A stretch of 64,000 bases of DNA from Todiramphus chloris collaris (Eukaryota; Chordata; Aves; Coraciiformes; Alcedinidae): assembly GCA_025345505.1 (NCBI GenBank), contig JANVCC010000030.1, forward strand, positions 4,635,053-4,699,052. Direction: 5' to 3'. Position numbers and translations under genes: made by a program. Positions 26,444 to 40,300 of this stretch are shown here, in pieces; position 1 is the first letter of the stretch, and each line of letters opens with the position of its first letter. The notes beneath the pieces were generated by a model that was given only the letters and a program-made list of their open reading frames with translations, was not told the DNA's origin and searched no databases.

Positions 26444-27070
26444 CTTTGAAGAGAGTAAGTTTAAGAGAACAATCACAACTTCTATTCCACTTATTCACAT
26501 CTCATCAGTAACAAACTGTACTCATGTCAAATTTACTATGTTATCATCAACCTCTGTTGGTAGTTATTGATAAAAATTAAGCAAATACAGTAAAATACAT
26601 CCTAATAAGACCAAATAGCTCTAATATATTATGTCCACATTTTTTTTGATGAATTCGTATTCAGGCTGGTCAAAGGTAAGTACTTTTGTTTTACAGTCAA
26701 TTTTGGCTTTAGCTCTTGGGGGAGTCATATCTCCCATCAGTTCTAAGCATATGACAGCAATGGAAAGAAGTTCAATTTTTCAAAACAGATCACTTGACAG
26801 CTGGACTTCACCTGAAAAAGGATGAGACAGGACCATTTTCTGGTAGTATACTATTGTGATTTAAAGCCAGCCAAGAAGTTCACGACCCACCCAAAACAAG
26901 AAAAAGAAGTCACATTTTCCACTCAGTAAAACCAGATTTTACTTTTAAGTCTCAGCAGGACATCAACTATATCCATATCATGTATATAACAGATGAAGTA
27001 TTTTACAACTCAAAGAATTTGTGCTAAGTTCAGCAACAGAATCCATGTAGAATGCTAGATAATAGATTAC
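26444..27070 (-). other. MEGF6 intron 2 (627 bp)
   Basis: A short phase-2 intron splits the EMI domain. The donor is GTAATC (no G at +5) and the acceptor cttactctcttcaaag. I see no repeat, RNA gene or conserved motif in it. Confidence 0.9.
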
Positions 27071-27205
27071 CTTCTCTCGTAGCCCACACACCACCTCCTC
27101 TTTGGGCATCCTTGTTTCCACATCTTGACCATCCGATTAAAGGCTTGGACACATGGCTGTTGGTGTCCTACTAGTGCCAACTCAAACACTGGACAGACAT
27201 TTGGC
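27071..27205 (-). CDS. MEGF6: MEGF6 exon 2: N-terminal half of the EMI domain
   Basis: This 135-nt exon encodes residues 33-76 plus parts of the two flanking codons. It starts after the acceptor tctttccttcaag and ends at a donor reading AAG|GTAATC. It begins PNVCPVFELALVGHQQPCVQ and ends CPKRRWCVGYER. The four cysteines and the LVG..QPCVQAF pattern are the first half of an EMI domain of the MEGF6 type. It is clearly unlike the MEGF10/11/PEAR1 or EGFL7 EMI domains as I know them. EMI domains are extracellular, disulphide-bonded modules involved in protein-protein contact and multimerisation. Both ends are phase 2. The donor lacks G at +5, so it is weaker than the other three donors of the gene. 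No internal stop or frameshift is present. Confidence 0.92.
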
Positions 27206-27883
27206 CTTGAAGGAAAGACAAAGATACATTATTTCTAGCACAAAATATAGAAGTGTTGAGAAATATACACAAAATTATGCTGTGTTAATAGCAGCTTAAA
27301 ACAGAATTTATATTGTTATTTAACAATATTGTAGTTCTACGACCTTGAACTGATCAAACAGCTCTCTTGCCAAAAAGACAGCATCCATAAACACCTGACA
27401 AATCATGATCCGATGACTTTGGAACAGCAAGTGTTCCACAGATGTTAACGGAGACAAGAATTCATTAAAGTATTGGTTGCACAAGTCACAAGCACAGCCA
27501 CATTCCTGATGGCAATTTTTTACATGAATGGCCCCACTAGCAAAACACAATTGTGTGTTGTTCCCAGAAAATGAGAGCAGGACTTTACTGACGACTCAGC
27601 AGACACTTCGCTGTCCCTCAGTAACACCAGGCAACAGTAGCCCTTTCAGATGAGGCACTGACTGACAGGATGGTGCCTCAAGTTGAGAAGCAGACAGATG
27701 ATCAAGGTGAGGGACCCTGAGAGGCTCTGCCTACACAGAGTCTTCTGGAAGCTCCCTCCCCCCCCCCCAGGGTCTTGTACATGCAACAGCCCCTATTTCA
27801 GCTGATATACCAGGGTGGGAATTAAATACTTGTCTACTAAAGGCACTGACGTCCACAGCTCAAAGCCACTGAAGAGCCAACCT

Positions 27884-27932
27884 GTATGTGTTTGTGTATG
27901 TGTGTGTATGTATATATATATATATGCATGCA
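27884..27932 (+). repeat. TG/TA microsatellite
   Basis: A compound dinucleotide tract: interrupted TG repeats, then about nine TA units ending in GCATGC. It is 0.7 kb upstream of exon 2 in transcript direction and likely to vary in length. Confidence 0.9.
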
Positions 27933-28016
27933 AGGAAAACACAGAACCTGCCTTCGAAAACAGTAAATGAACATACAGTGAAATTCAGGCTCCGCATCAG
28001 TCAACAGAAGACTTAC

Positions 28017-28124
28017 CATCTATTCAAGGGCAAATAAGACTTATCTAAACTATTGCTGTGGAAAACGTATATTCTGTAAGAGCTCTCTTCACTATCAGTC
28101 CCCTCAGGGAAGCACGTGAAATTC
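28017..28124 (-). other. Candidate in-frame cassette exon in MEGF6 intron 1
   Basis: This 108-nt stretch has an acceptor-like cttcctcttag on one side and the strong donor ATG|GTAAGT on the other. It is phase 2 at both ends, the same as the intron holding it. Inclusion would therefore keep the MEGF6 frame and add 36 residues between the signal peptide and the EMI domain. The added peptide starts NFTCFPEGTDSEESSYRIYV and contains one N-glycosylation sequon (NFT) and one unpaired cysteine. I know of no such segment in MEGF6. This is an inference from splice signals and phase and could be coincidence within a chance open frame. Confidence 0.25.
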
Positions 28125-28696
28125 CTAAGAGGAAGTATCATTGTTCTCTGCTGATTATTCCTAAAATAACAAGACCAAAATAAAAGCGCTGCTTTGTAGG
28201 ATGATATGTAATCTTCATCTTGCAACCCAGCCCTAGTAACATAGCAAGATTTCAGGATGTATGAAGGGTCACAAAAAGGGCACATGTTGATGGTTTTGCA
28301 GAGATTCTGCCAGCCTTATTCCGATTTCTTTGATCGGTGTGCATTAGGAAATCCTGCATGCCAGGAAATAACTGCATATAGCATGCGGGGTCTAACTAAA
28401 GCCACAGAGCATGTGGGGGTTCTGCTGTCTTTTAAATTAGGAGCCTATGATATCAAAAATGAAATTCATTTTGAGTAGTTTACAGTTCGTTAATGTAATT
28501 ATTAAGTCATCAGTTCCCCAAGACAGCCTGCTCTAGCTGGTGAGGCTTGACAAAATTTTAAGCCTCAATGACTAAAACAGAGGGAAAACACAGACCCTGT
28601 ATGCCCAGACTAGTAAATGGTGAACAACATTGAGCAGTTGTGTTATACTGGGTAGCAGACAAGTCCTTACTCAAATTCCAGTTTGAGACCCCTCTT

Positions 28697-28720
28697 GGGG
28701 CAGAGAATGGGGCAGAGAAT
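28697..28720 (+). repeat. 12-bp perfect tandem duplication
   Basis: Two adjacent copies of GGGGCAGAGAAT in intron 1. Confidence 0.95.
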
Positions 28721-31700
28721 AACACACTCGTTTCCCCTGTCAATCATCAGCAGTATGACTGTGAGCCTGTGCTAGAAAACACAAAGTGATTTTTGCATTA
28801 ATAGGATGGAGAACTGTTGTGGCCCAACATCTGCCTGGCAGTTGAAGTTATCATTAGTTACACTGGGTATCGTTAATATCTTGTTCCAGGTTTATGGTGT
28901 TTTCCATCTCAGAGGCCCAAAGTAATTTACGGCTCCTTATTATGCCTGAAGACCACACAAAGGTAGCCTTTCTAATAAAAAAAGTACATCTTTCATCTAC
29001 AGGTCTTCAGGTAGTTTACAAACATCATTAAATCAAGCCTGTGCAGAACAGGAAAACACTATTAAGTGTGATCATTTTTGCTGCTGAGATAAATACTTGG
29101 AAGAAATCCTACCTGCCTCGATTGAAGCCACTCCACAATATTCCCAGAAGACTCTCTGCATAGGCTGGTGGTCATGCAAAGCACACCCAGAATGGGAAAT
29201 CCAGCCAGGTGTCCCGGAGGTACCACAGCTCCCCAGCTGAGAGGAACACCTAGGACATCCACCTCAGCTTAAAGAGGATCTTTGCCCAACAAGGATACTC
29301 CAGTAGAGAAACATATCAGACTTAAAAACACAACCAACAGAAATCAGCTTCCTGACCTGGAACACCTATTTCTCCCATGCTTTGGAGGAGCTGCTCATCT
29401 CCATCAACCTAAACCATACTTTCAGTGGACGGCATTCTGTGTTGTTCCTCCTCCACTGCAGAGTCCATTTTCTATATTGCTCCTTCTTTCCCCATCCCTT
29501 GAGCTCACCCTTGCTGCAGCTGCCAACACCATGAACCAAGACAGAAGATAGTAGCCCTGTAGTTTCAGATTGCCTGAAACTTGTCCAGAAACCACCATTC
29601 CCATGTCATCTCCATTACTTAGCAATCCTTCCCACGTGTCCCAACTACCCCTTCCTCTCAAAGTACCTCTCCATTTAACATCTTCAGCTTATGTCCAGAG
29701 CAATTGATCTCAAGCCCTTCTTAGCACAAAGTCTGCCATTTGTTTTGCATCCAAAGGAGAGCTTTGTACGCCCAAAATCTTGCCTGCTCTCCCTCCCCCC
29801 CCCACCCCCTTACGTCAGTTGGTCTAATAAAACCTTCACCTTACTTAGCAACCATGCCTCACTTAGCAGGCTTTTTAAAATGACTCTGCAGCTAGTGAAT
29901 AGAACATCATGTCCTGATAATTCATGCAGATCTCCTTTTATTGGAATTGCCTAAAACTTCCCAGATAAAGGTACATTCATATGCATGGCTCTTCCACAAA
30001 TAAAAAAAGAGAGGAGCTGACAATTGTTGTAATGACATATTGAGCCCATCCTATAAATTCTTACTCATGTGATACTGCCATGTTTCCAGGAATAGCTGTA
30101 TCGACTTCCACCATATAGTTAATAGGAACAAACAGCGCTCACAGAACAAAACAAGCCAGCAGCATAAAGTCATATGTTTATTAAGATTTATTCAAAGTAA
30201 GCCGTTCCTCCTAAATGCCCTTGGGATAATTTAAAGGCAGATATCAAAACCTCTGCTACACTATAATTAAATTGCAGCAATTGCATAACATGTAATTCTC
30301 TGCTGGCAAAGCTGGGAAATAAAACGTGTCCTCTCCAACAATTAGCCATCTTCACAACTCCCCCATGCAGTCAACACACTGGTTTTTAAGGCATCTGACT
30401 CACTGCTCTTCCATACGTTACCCATAGAACTTAGAAGCAGTTTATAGAAGATGACTTCAGCTCTTGAAAATACAGTTTTGGATTATGTATTATATACAGT
30501 ATTCTATTAATCGGAGATCCTCCAAGACTACCCTGAAACCTCGAGTGGATGTAATGGTATATTTAAAAGAGGAGAGCTCCATTTTTACTCCCATGTCCTT
30601 TGCATTCAGAAAAGATTTCTTAAAGGGAGTTCAAGTGTTAAAACAAGCAAAACACACAAATGCATATTATGGTCTATGATTTGATTGATACACCAGTGCC
30701 TTAAAACCTTTTTATACTGATGCTTTCTGTTAGCCAAGACTAACACGGAGGCTATTATTAGCTTGTCAGTCTGACTCAGGCAAGCCAGAAAGCTCTCTTC
30801 AATATTTGCATTAGGAGACTGCCCTTTAAACAAAGACACCCTACACACTTCCAGCTCAAGTCTTAGGAGTCTAATGAACAGATAATTAGACTAACATAAA
30901 GCGAGAGTAGCCTTGGCTAATCATATGGCTGTGATGCCTGTGAACTACTGCACTACAGGAAAAGTTCAGAGAAAATTAAAAGCATCTCCAGGTGGGATAT
31001 AATATATCCCTGCCTTTAGAATATAAAAGGAGTATGTATCTTCACACAAAAACACAGGCAAGAGAGCACCCATGGAGGTCTATGAAATCCAAAGGTGGCA
31101 GACCTGGATGGCTCAGGGAGTCCATGAGACTCAATTTCCTGAGGCTGAGGCAGTTACTCGGACTAAGTCCCGCTGCATCCTCACACCCCTCTTCTTATTC
31201 TTCTCACTAGCCCTTTGATGCCCATTCCAGGATGCAGCCCACAAGTTCAGTGGCCTCTGGCCTGCCTCAATCAGCATCTCACAGCATTTGGACAGACAGG
31301 TAGCAAGGAGTCATTGGCAATGGTGGTCGTTCATCCAGACATGCAACTTTACATCTCCTACCTCAAGCTGTTGTCACCATCAGTATCACCTCAATAGAGC
31401 TCCCCTGAGAAGGGACTGCAGCCTCCCCATAACTCATAGCAGAGATGATAGAAACAGCATGTCTGTGATCTCCCAAGTGAGGTTCTCTGCAGCTTTATCC
31501 TTGCCCGTGATTCTGCAAGTCTGAGGAGATCAGTGCAGCTCTTTCACATGAGCTTACACAAGCATAAGGAATTTTCTATAGCAATAGATGACCTCTTATG
31601 CATGATAACGTGCACATAGGTTTCACATAACAAAGATAAAAACAGTTACAGGCATAGACCATCTGCTCGCAGGAGTCAAGACGCAGCTTTCTACACACAC

Positions 31701-34200
31701 TCCTGGCACGGGTGGTCCAAAAGGGGCAAAGAGAGGTAAGGAGGTGGGAAGACAACTGAACAAACTGGAGCTAGAAAGGGAACAGCTCCACCATTTCAAA
31801 AGATGTCTCATATCCCTGCGACAGATATTTTCTTACTCTGTCTAGCATGATCCTAACACCTGGCTCTTTGAATGACAATTAAAGTAAATCTCTCATTCTA
31901 TCAATCCACTCAAATGAAGAAGCTAAAGGTAGGTACATTTAATGGTAGTGAGAGAGCAAGCACACATCAAGATATCCCTAAAGGTTTCTTTCAACAGCAC
32001 AAACTTTAAATCAAAACATTAATGAATATGAAGCAGAGAATGATTTGGCTGTCTGATTTTAGGACTTTCCACAGAGACTAACTGAATGACACCACCTTTT
32101 ACACTGAACCAGAAGGCTGATAACATCTTCCTAAAAAAGAGATGTAGCCTGCATAGCCTCAGCTGAAGAATTTGCAGCCTGAACACTATTGATCTTCCTG
32201 TGAAAGTCAATAGATGAAACCTGTCATAAGAAGCAACTTGCCAGAATTCTGCGTTTTCAGAGCACTAACTGGTGGGCTCTCCTTCCCTTTATGCTGTTAT
32301 TAAAAGTTTAGAAAAGCATAGTCTAGATGCTTTCCCAGATTTAGTTTTAAAAGATCAAACATCAACTTTCCTTAAGGAAACCAAGCTCATAGTCAGGGCT
32401 AAATTCTCCACTGCTGTAATGACAACTAGTGGGTTTGGTCTAGAGATACACTGGTGTTGATCAGAACATTGTTGTACATTGCTACAGTGGCTTTGGCTAG
32501 AAACTTCTCAAGCTAGAAAATTGTCTGAATCTCCTCACGCCTCTGACCACCCAAGCAAAAACATCTCCAGCTTGTTATTAAAGAGACTCTTGAAAGGCAG
32601 GGTTGGCACTGTGCAGAAACATGCCGTGCTGTAGAGGAGTAAAGGTCAGCAACATGATGTTGCATGCAAACAGAATGGTGATTAAAAGTTTGCTCGAAGT
32701 ATCATCTCAAGGGGAAAGGAGAGAAAAGCAGATTTCATCTGAACACAGATAAAGTCAAAATTAGGCAATAAACCACAGAAACAAAAGGCCCAAAGAACAT
32801 GTTATATATATTTATTTATATAGAAACAAAGATGGAGATAAATTTTGTCTCTAGACATAAATTACTTAATAGCAAGAATAATTCACAAAGGCTGGAATGA
32901 TAGAAAATGTTCTTCTTCCTTTTTAAACTGCCAAGCTCCACTTTCTACCCTTCATCTATTTTAAGGCTCATTTCCCCACATTTCCCAGATAAAATTAATC
33001 AGCAGTATCACAGACAATTAGGACATCCTGCTCCCTTGACCACTAATCAATCCCTGCTCCCTACTGATCCTGTATCAATATTTGTGATGTTTATGCACCC
33101 TCTGGGATACAGATTGTAAACACCAGGCTCATTTAGATTATGCCTCATTATCACTACTTTCCTCTAGATTTGTGGAGGAAGGTCCACCACAGAAGACCCT
33201 CTCCTAAGGCCACAGGTTACTAATGCACTTCTGTGTCTTAGTCACATCCTCTCTGATTAGATGGAGCAGTCAAACAACATGAGAATTATTTCAGCCTAGC
33301 GCACTGCATCTAGACTAAGAGCAAATCAATACAAGATTAATTACACACTCAGCTATTATAACAATATGATTTTTAGTTCATACTGCTATCAAAGTGCAGC
33401 ATCTGCCATTTAGCTCCTGTTTAACTATCCACCTCCCTCCCCCAAGACAGAATAATCTATTTTGCTTTGCAAGAAAAACAGAAATATAAATGGGCACATC
33501 CAGATCATTTAACTATGATTTGCCAAGTCACTTTTTTTTTTCCATTTTAAAATCAAGGAGCAGGGTGTCTGTTTGGTTTGGTTTTTTGTTTGGTTGGTTT
33601 TTTTAAAGTTTCGCATGCCTCAATCCCCAGCATCATCCAGTTACAGTTTCTTCTACTGGCTGACCTCTGCAGGTACTAAGTGGTGTCTGCAGGATCAGGC
33701 AAAGCATCAAGTAAAGCAAATACCCACAGGATGGCAAATGTAGTATCATCCCTTCAGCATACAACTAGCAACCTCCAAATAAACTGTCTTCATGCACATT
33801 GAGGAAAGTGTGCACATTCCTTTTACCTATTGCGTGCAAACAGTTGATTACCTCATAATACAGCTGCTTGGGCATGAGTCTTACTGCAAACAAACTACTA
33901 AATAATAGCACAATAATTGCAGACTACCTGCTATTAGCATCTTCTATCCAGTATGTTCTTTATTGTTAGACACCTTCTGCACATCTCCACAGATTTCTAC
34001 ACTGGGATTATTTTTAAACAAGTGACTTCAAGAACAGCAACCAGGCAAGTGTCAGCATCACTGCCACTGACCAGGCCTGCCAAGTCTCACAGCACCCACA
34101 AACCCTTCCAGCACACAGACTGCTTCATGGACACTTTGAGTACATATGTCCCAAGGATTCAACTCCAATATCATTAGAAAACCATACAGGAGGTCAGATA

Positions 34201-34300
34201 GAATCACAGAATGGTTTGGACGGGACCTTAGAGATCATCTAGTTTGAACACCCCTGCCATGGGCAGGGACATCTCCCACTAGACCAGGCTGCTCAAAACA
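34201..34300 (-). mobile_element. CR1 LINE 3' fragment
   Basis: About 100 bp of CR1 3' end in minus orientation within intron 1: gaatcacagaatggtttgga, then tgccatgggcagggacatct and agaccaggctgctcaaaaca. It is severely 5'-truncated. Confidence 0.9.
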
Positions 34301-37300
34301 TCAACATATAAGGAGGCTAAGAAATAGCTTGCATGTACCCATTAAAACAAAACAAATAACTGTCCATAATTCAGACAAAACTGTGTGTTTTAAAAAAGTG
34401 AAATTATAAGAGGAGAGCATCAAGTAGCAGCAGTCACCTCTAGAGGAAACTTCACGTTAATTGCACCCATCTCAATTATCGTTCTACCACAGGCAAATGT
34501 GTAATAAAAATTCATCCCAGTAATCTGGCAGGTACAGGCACCTGAGATGCTTTTGGCAAGAAGGCACAAGAGAACCTGATGTTGAAATATTAAAAAAAAC
34601 ACCACACACTCTGGAAAATGTCATCCCACTTGTGTCATAAGGAGAAAAAGCTCCTTTTAGTTTACAGCAAGTGGCACATTGCATGACAGTAAAACTATCT
34701 GGAAGGTACTGAAATCCTCACTTTGGCAACAAGCACCTAGAAATTGTTCGCCACTTTTCTGGTAGTTGTCAGATATTAAGAGTTTAGAGCCAAAACCTCT
34801 TTCTTGAAAGCTTATTTTTGAAGTAACATGTAATATATGCAAGAAAAGTCCCTACACACCAAAGTTTTCAGTGTCTTTACTCCCCTAGAAACCCTTAATT
34901 TGGTACCACTGATGCAAATGCCCATTTTGTGTTTGGTTTTGAGGATTCTGTCTTTTCTTCACCAATAAGCAATTTTGATAGAGCTACATATTTTATGAAT
35001 TCCAGCCACAAAAAAAAAAATAAAACCCATGGCAACTAACAAGCATGCATTAGCAGATCAGTGTTTAACAGTGCTAACGGAGGGAAAAAAACCTCACCAA
35101 GCATTTGAATTTTCAGATTACAAACTTATACAGAGCTTCTAAATAACCCACAAATTCCTGGTGTTACTTTAGAGACGAAAGATGGGTAGGCCTTGCCTCA
35201 GGAAGAATGCAATTCTAAGAAATAAGTTCACGTAACTGTATTTTTCCCCCATCAATAATGCATCTGTCAGGCAGCAATTACACATAGAAGGATAACCACT
35301 GAAGGGTATTGTAGGGGTTGAGGTGTATGAAAACTCATTTCCTCTACAGGAATATACTCACCAGAAAAGACTAAGCACAAAATTCATAAGCGTTTCAAAA
35401 TGAGATACATTCTTGTTAGAAAACAATACAATGCACCCTAAAAAGACTCATTCTCAGGCACAGCTCAAGATATCATGATATATTTTCAATATTGAATTAA
35501 CTTGTGTACATAATCACAGTCTGGCCATGGCGTTGTCTACTAAGCAACAATTTGAAGCAAGTTCTGCTCCGATTTAAAGGGAAAGCAGGATGGGTGTTTC
35601 TACTAAAGAATACAATAAAAAGAACACCAGCACTCTGACTTGAATAACATTCCCCTTTTCACACACATAAGGTCAAATATTCATCCATAGGTCAAAGGCA
35701 CTGAGAGAAATATAGCCAAGGGTAGAGCTCAGCTTGTGTGTTACATCCAGAAGTGCCCATCATCTTATGCTAAAGGCAGAAGTCTCAAATTTACCTCTGG
35801 AACAGTTAATGAGTAGTTTTAAATGAAGACCAGCATGGAAGCTAAAATATAAACCCAAGACTACATGTGTTCAGTATGCAATTTTAAAATGCTTTGATTT
35901 AGCGGTAATGAAAGGAAATTTCTTTCCCCTCAGAAATAAATTAAAAGCAATAGATTTTTAGAGAGAACGTAAGCAATAACAGACTTGAATTTCAGGAGGA
36001 AATCTATTAAACTGTGTTCAAAGAGAGGAGGTATTTAATTGGTGAATAACACGAGTGTGCAAGATGGTCTGTTAACTCTTTAAGAGTCAAAGTGTAGCTT
36101 CCATCAAAGGAGGATCTTCTGACAAGTCATCCAAAGATAAGGTTTTGCACTAACAGATAATCTTACATCTCACTGGGGGGTTTCTTCAAATTTATTAAAA
36201 ATATTCCATGTTCTCTGTCATATCTAGATCATGGCATGCCTAGAACTACAATAAATAAGCACTACCAGATATAAACAATGCAGAAGGAAGTAGAAGCAAA
36301 AAAGACAGTTTTCCTAGAGATCAGAATAAACATATGCATAACTAAACGAAATCAGCATTGCATAATGCAGCACAACTGAACACGAAGAAATATTGACAAG
36401 TTCTCCTCTCTTCAGGTATATTTTTCAAGAGTAACCTCAGAAGCCAAATCCCATTTAAAAGGGAATGGCAGCAGGGGTTTAACTACCTTAAACTTACAGA
36501 TTTAAGAATCATAGAGTATATATAAACTACGGCGATTAAAGGCAGAAAATTTTTAAACCTCTAATTACATTATGTGGTGACTCTGATATGACAACAGATA
36601 CTTAGAAAACTGGAAAACAGTTTACAATCAGTCACAAGATCAAGTTTGTCTTGGATAAATACAGCAACTTCAGGCTATCATACTTTATGATCATGTATTT
36701 TCATAGTCTTAACAGCTATTTTTGAATTTTGGAGGAAGTCTTGATCTCTTGATTTTCCTACTGAAGAGCAGAAAAATGTCATGAAATCAGGAAAGGAATT
36801 CTGGCACAATAACACTTATTATCTTTAAGTCTCCTTCTAATGAATATACTGTGGGAGGAAACAAAGAGAACCCTTTACCATGTGTTAAAGGACTACATTC
36901 AAAATTTTTCCTCTAGAAATTCTGAAACAGAGGCTTTAAGTGCAAACTCTTGAAAAATGCAATTCTGTATTATAATGCTGACCAGCATGAGCTCTATCTG
37001 GTGGCAAGATACTGTAGTGCACAGGCTAAAAAGTATTTTTTGTTCAGCATGATGTTCACATTCACAAAGATGAGAAACATCTCCGTCTTCAACACTTACT
37101 TTCTCTTCCTAGAAAGAACTACTGGATATTAAAGGATTAGAAGTGGGGACAGTGGGAATGAGGGGATGATATTGACATCATTTTCATGCCAAAGCACTTC
37201 AACCATGCTTAGTGGAATCACAGACAAACCTCAGAGGCTGGAGGGAACAGCTATTCAAGAGCACAGAGGGTTTATGCAACCTTATGGCTGGCAGGACTGG

Positions 37301-40300
37301 GAAGAAGTACTTGAGGTTTCATCTAACAAAAATCTTGTTAGGTAAAATTAGGTGTTCCAAGATCAGAATTTGGCAGTGACTCTGGGTTGCCAGCATGACT
37401 TCAATCAAGGTTTAAAAAGAGTTGATAAGAAAGAGTTAACTTTGCATAATAGAAAGTACAAATTTAAATACACCAGTGGCAAACCAGGTCTTTATTTTCA
37501 CTAGAAAACCTGCAATCTTTTTTTAACTGTCAAATCTCTGAACATTGGATAACCCATTGAAAGCAATGAAAGGAGATTCTACTACTTTACTCATTTCAGC
37601 TGCAAAAATTAAACATACTTTGAGCCCTTGTTTAACACTAAGTGCACAAACTATCATCACACCTGCAAACTGGCATCACTGGAGGCAAAAATCAGAGTGT
37701 ACTGGATAAACAACCAATATACTGAGACAATTTCTCACCAAGAAATGATGACAACTACTTTCCACATCATTTAGGCAGTATGATGACAAACTCCAGGCTC
37801 CAAGATTAAGCTGTATCATCATATACTTTATAAAAGCATTTTGTGTTATTTCGTTTTCCACACCACATTCCAACATATTCAAAGTGATGTCCAATTTCTT
37901 CCACTGTAGCAATCAAAATTCAGAAGCATCTCTTCGTATGGACATGCTTCATATAACTGTAGTTCATATGGAAATACATTCCAGTCCTCCAAAAAAATGG
38001 ACTTCACCTTTTTAATTTTATTCAGAAAAAATATATTTTTTTTAATCACTTTCAAGTAATGTCCACAGCCACATCTGTTTGCGGTGAGACAGTGTAAAAA
38101 TCCTTCTAGTGCAATAATGGGTACAGATAAAGGACCAAGTTTACCTGAGTGCTGCAAATACAGATACCATCTGAATGGTAGATTTTGCTTTGGGGAATAT
38201 GATTTACCAGAAGGAACACAAGTAAGCCTACAGGGGCCCATAGAATTGAAGAAGCTGGAAAAAACCAGACAGGAATCCAGCTCTACATCCAGGTGTTCCT
38301 TGGAATGTGACCAAATTTACTTGCTTATGGATAGAGTGAAAATATGCAGCTGCAACATTTGAGCAGTCAAAACTAAAAACCTAAACAAAACAGTTTTATT
38401 GCAAGACTGCGACTGGATCCTCTAAACCCACAGCAGATGCTTTAGATGTCATCCTGGACCTGCAAAACCACAGAGCAAGTCGATGGGATTAATGTTGACA
38501 GGGACAAAGATCACTTCATTACTTTTTCAAATCAGTTCTCACTCATGAGTCACCTGGGAACAGAAGAATCTGTGCTTGAACCGTGTCTCAGTCCCAACTA
38601 TGAAAGGTAATATTTATTGTACAAAGGGGCTTCCCAGAACATACCTCAACCACTCCTGCCTTTTGCTCTGTCCTATATAGATGACCACGAGCAAACATCT
38701 GTACTGTTAAAACTTGCAGTGGAGCACTTCTCTATGACAGGATTTCCCACCATTTGCAGCAACTCAAGCCCTGCCCCACAACTACCCCCAGCCTTCTGTG
38801 AAGCACAATCTTGAAGGTCAATGTGATACTAGATAAGCACACATCACACAATGTCACTACGTACCCCAACTTCAAACCACTGAGCTCACTGTGAAGTGAG
38901 TTGCTCAAAATGTGCTTTTTATCATGAGAGATGGTTAATTCCTCATTTCAAGGACTAAATAGCATGCTTGTTATTTGTTCTCTGGTCATTCCAGTGTTCT
39001 CTAAAGTTCTAATACAAGATCATCAAGGGCTAATTGTCTGGAAACATAGTTGATGGAAATAGCTAGTCATCCTATAATCTGTTCTACATTAAGTCTCCTC
39101 AGGGGGCTTGGAAGCAGAATACCAACATCCACACAGATCCTTTGCATTTTTAGCTGGGAGCAAATACTCAAGTTAGCAGCAGAACGAAAACAATTATGAA
39201 GAATATCCTGTATGGCCTCAGCCACAGGATTTTGATCTCAATCAAAACAACAGCAAATGCTAAAGAAGAAAGCACTCAGCATGTTCCAAGGGATACATTT
39301 GTTATTCTTATCCCATTTACTGCGGATGACCAATGTCAAAAGAAAAAAAAAAAAGCGATTCATGAAAAGCATCCTTTTGGACATTTCACTGCTTTGCATT
39401 TTGGTGAAAGCTGGCAGGATTACTCCTAAGGAGTAATGACTTCTTGTATTTCTGTCTGCAAAGGTAACATCTCTAAATAGTGCAAAATAACTTTGGAGTA
39501 ATACTTGCCCTAACTCAGGAAAAGCAGCAAGAACTCCAGTAATTGCAGAAACATCCCTCTTGTGGCAGAGCCTTGAGTGCTTTTCCCAAGTATATGGGTT
39601 TGGGGGGGATTTTTTTTTTTCATTGCTAACAGTGCACTGCTGCTCCCAATGACTGGAGCCCACGGGCAATACCCTCATACAGTGTCATGTCCAGAAAGGA
39701 ATGTTTCCTGTACTCTTTCAGTGACACCACCTTTAAAAACGTAAAAGCAAAAAAAAATTGTTTGGAGGCAAATCAGTCACCACCACCTCCAGCTTCACAA
39801 GTGCAGAATCGCATGCCTGTTACTGGTGTCAAATGCAAACAGATTAATGTAGGCCAACTGCATTCTTCCTCATAGCAGACTAACTGCTTACAAAGAGAGC
39901 AAGGACACCTGAAAAAAAACATAGAGCACTTTTTTTAAAAGCAAAATGCTTCACCAGAATATGAACTTGACTTCTCTAAACATTATGATGGATACTCAGT
40001 GCTCTAGCAAAATGGAGTAATATAAACTACCTTACAAGCACTCCTAGTAAATACATACAAAACATTGCATAGAAAGCCTGAGCAATAGTCTTAGAAATTT
40101 CAATTCCATGACAGAAGAAATAACTAAATTGAAACCAAATACAAGTCAAATAAATTGTAAAAGGGGGGGATGAAGTTGATTAAGTAAAATAATTTGTAAA
40201 AGAAAAGAGGTTAGAAATTAGGGTATACCCAGAGACATCTCAAAGGCTGCCTGCTGTCAGGTTGCTGGGAGAGGGGGAGACACGTTCCTTAAAATACAGA

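Noticed and set aside
27320-27550. Cysteine-containing minus-strand open frame just upstream of the EMI exon
   Set aside because: The cysteines do not follow EMI or EGF spacing, and the region lies between the exon 1 donor and exon 2 acceptor.
37212-37262. CR1-like 'aatcacag...ctggagggaac' string
   Set aside because: Too short and diverged to separate from chance.
37879-38362. Overlapping open frames of 120 codons (minus) and 92 codons (plus)
   Set aside because: Neither resembles a known protein. Mutual overlap on opposite strands and intron location argue for chance.
39238-39678. 146-codon minus-strand open frame in intron 1
   Set aside because: Low-complexity phenylalanine runs, no domain, inside an intron.
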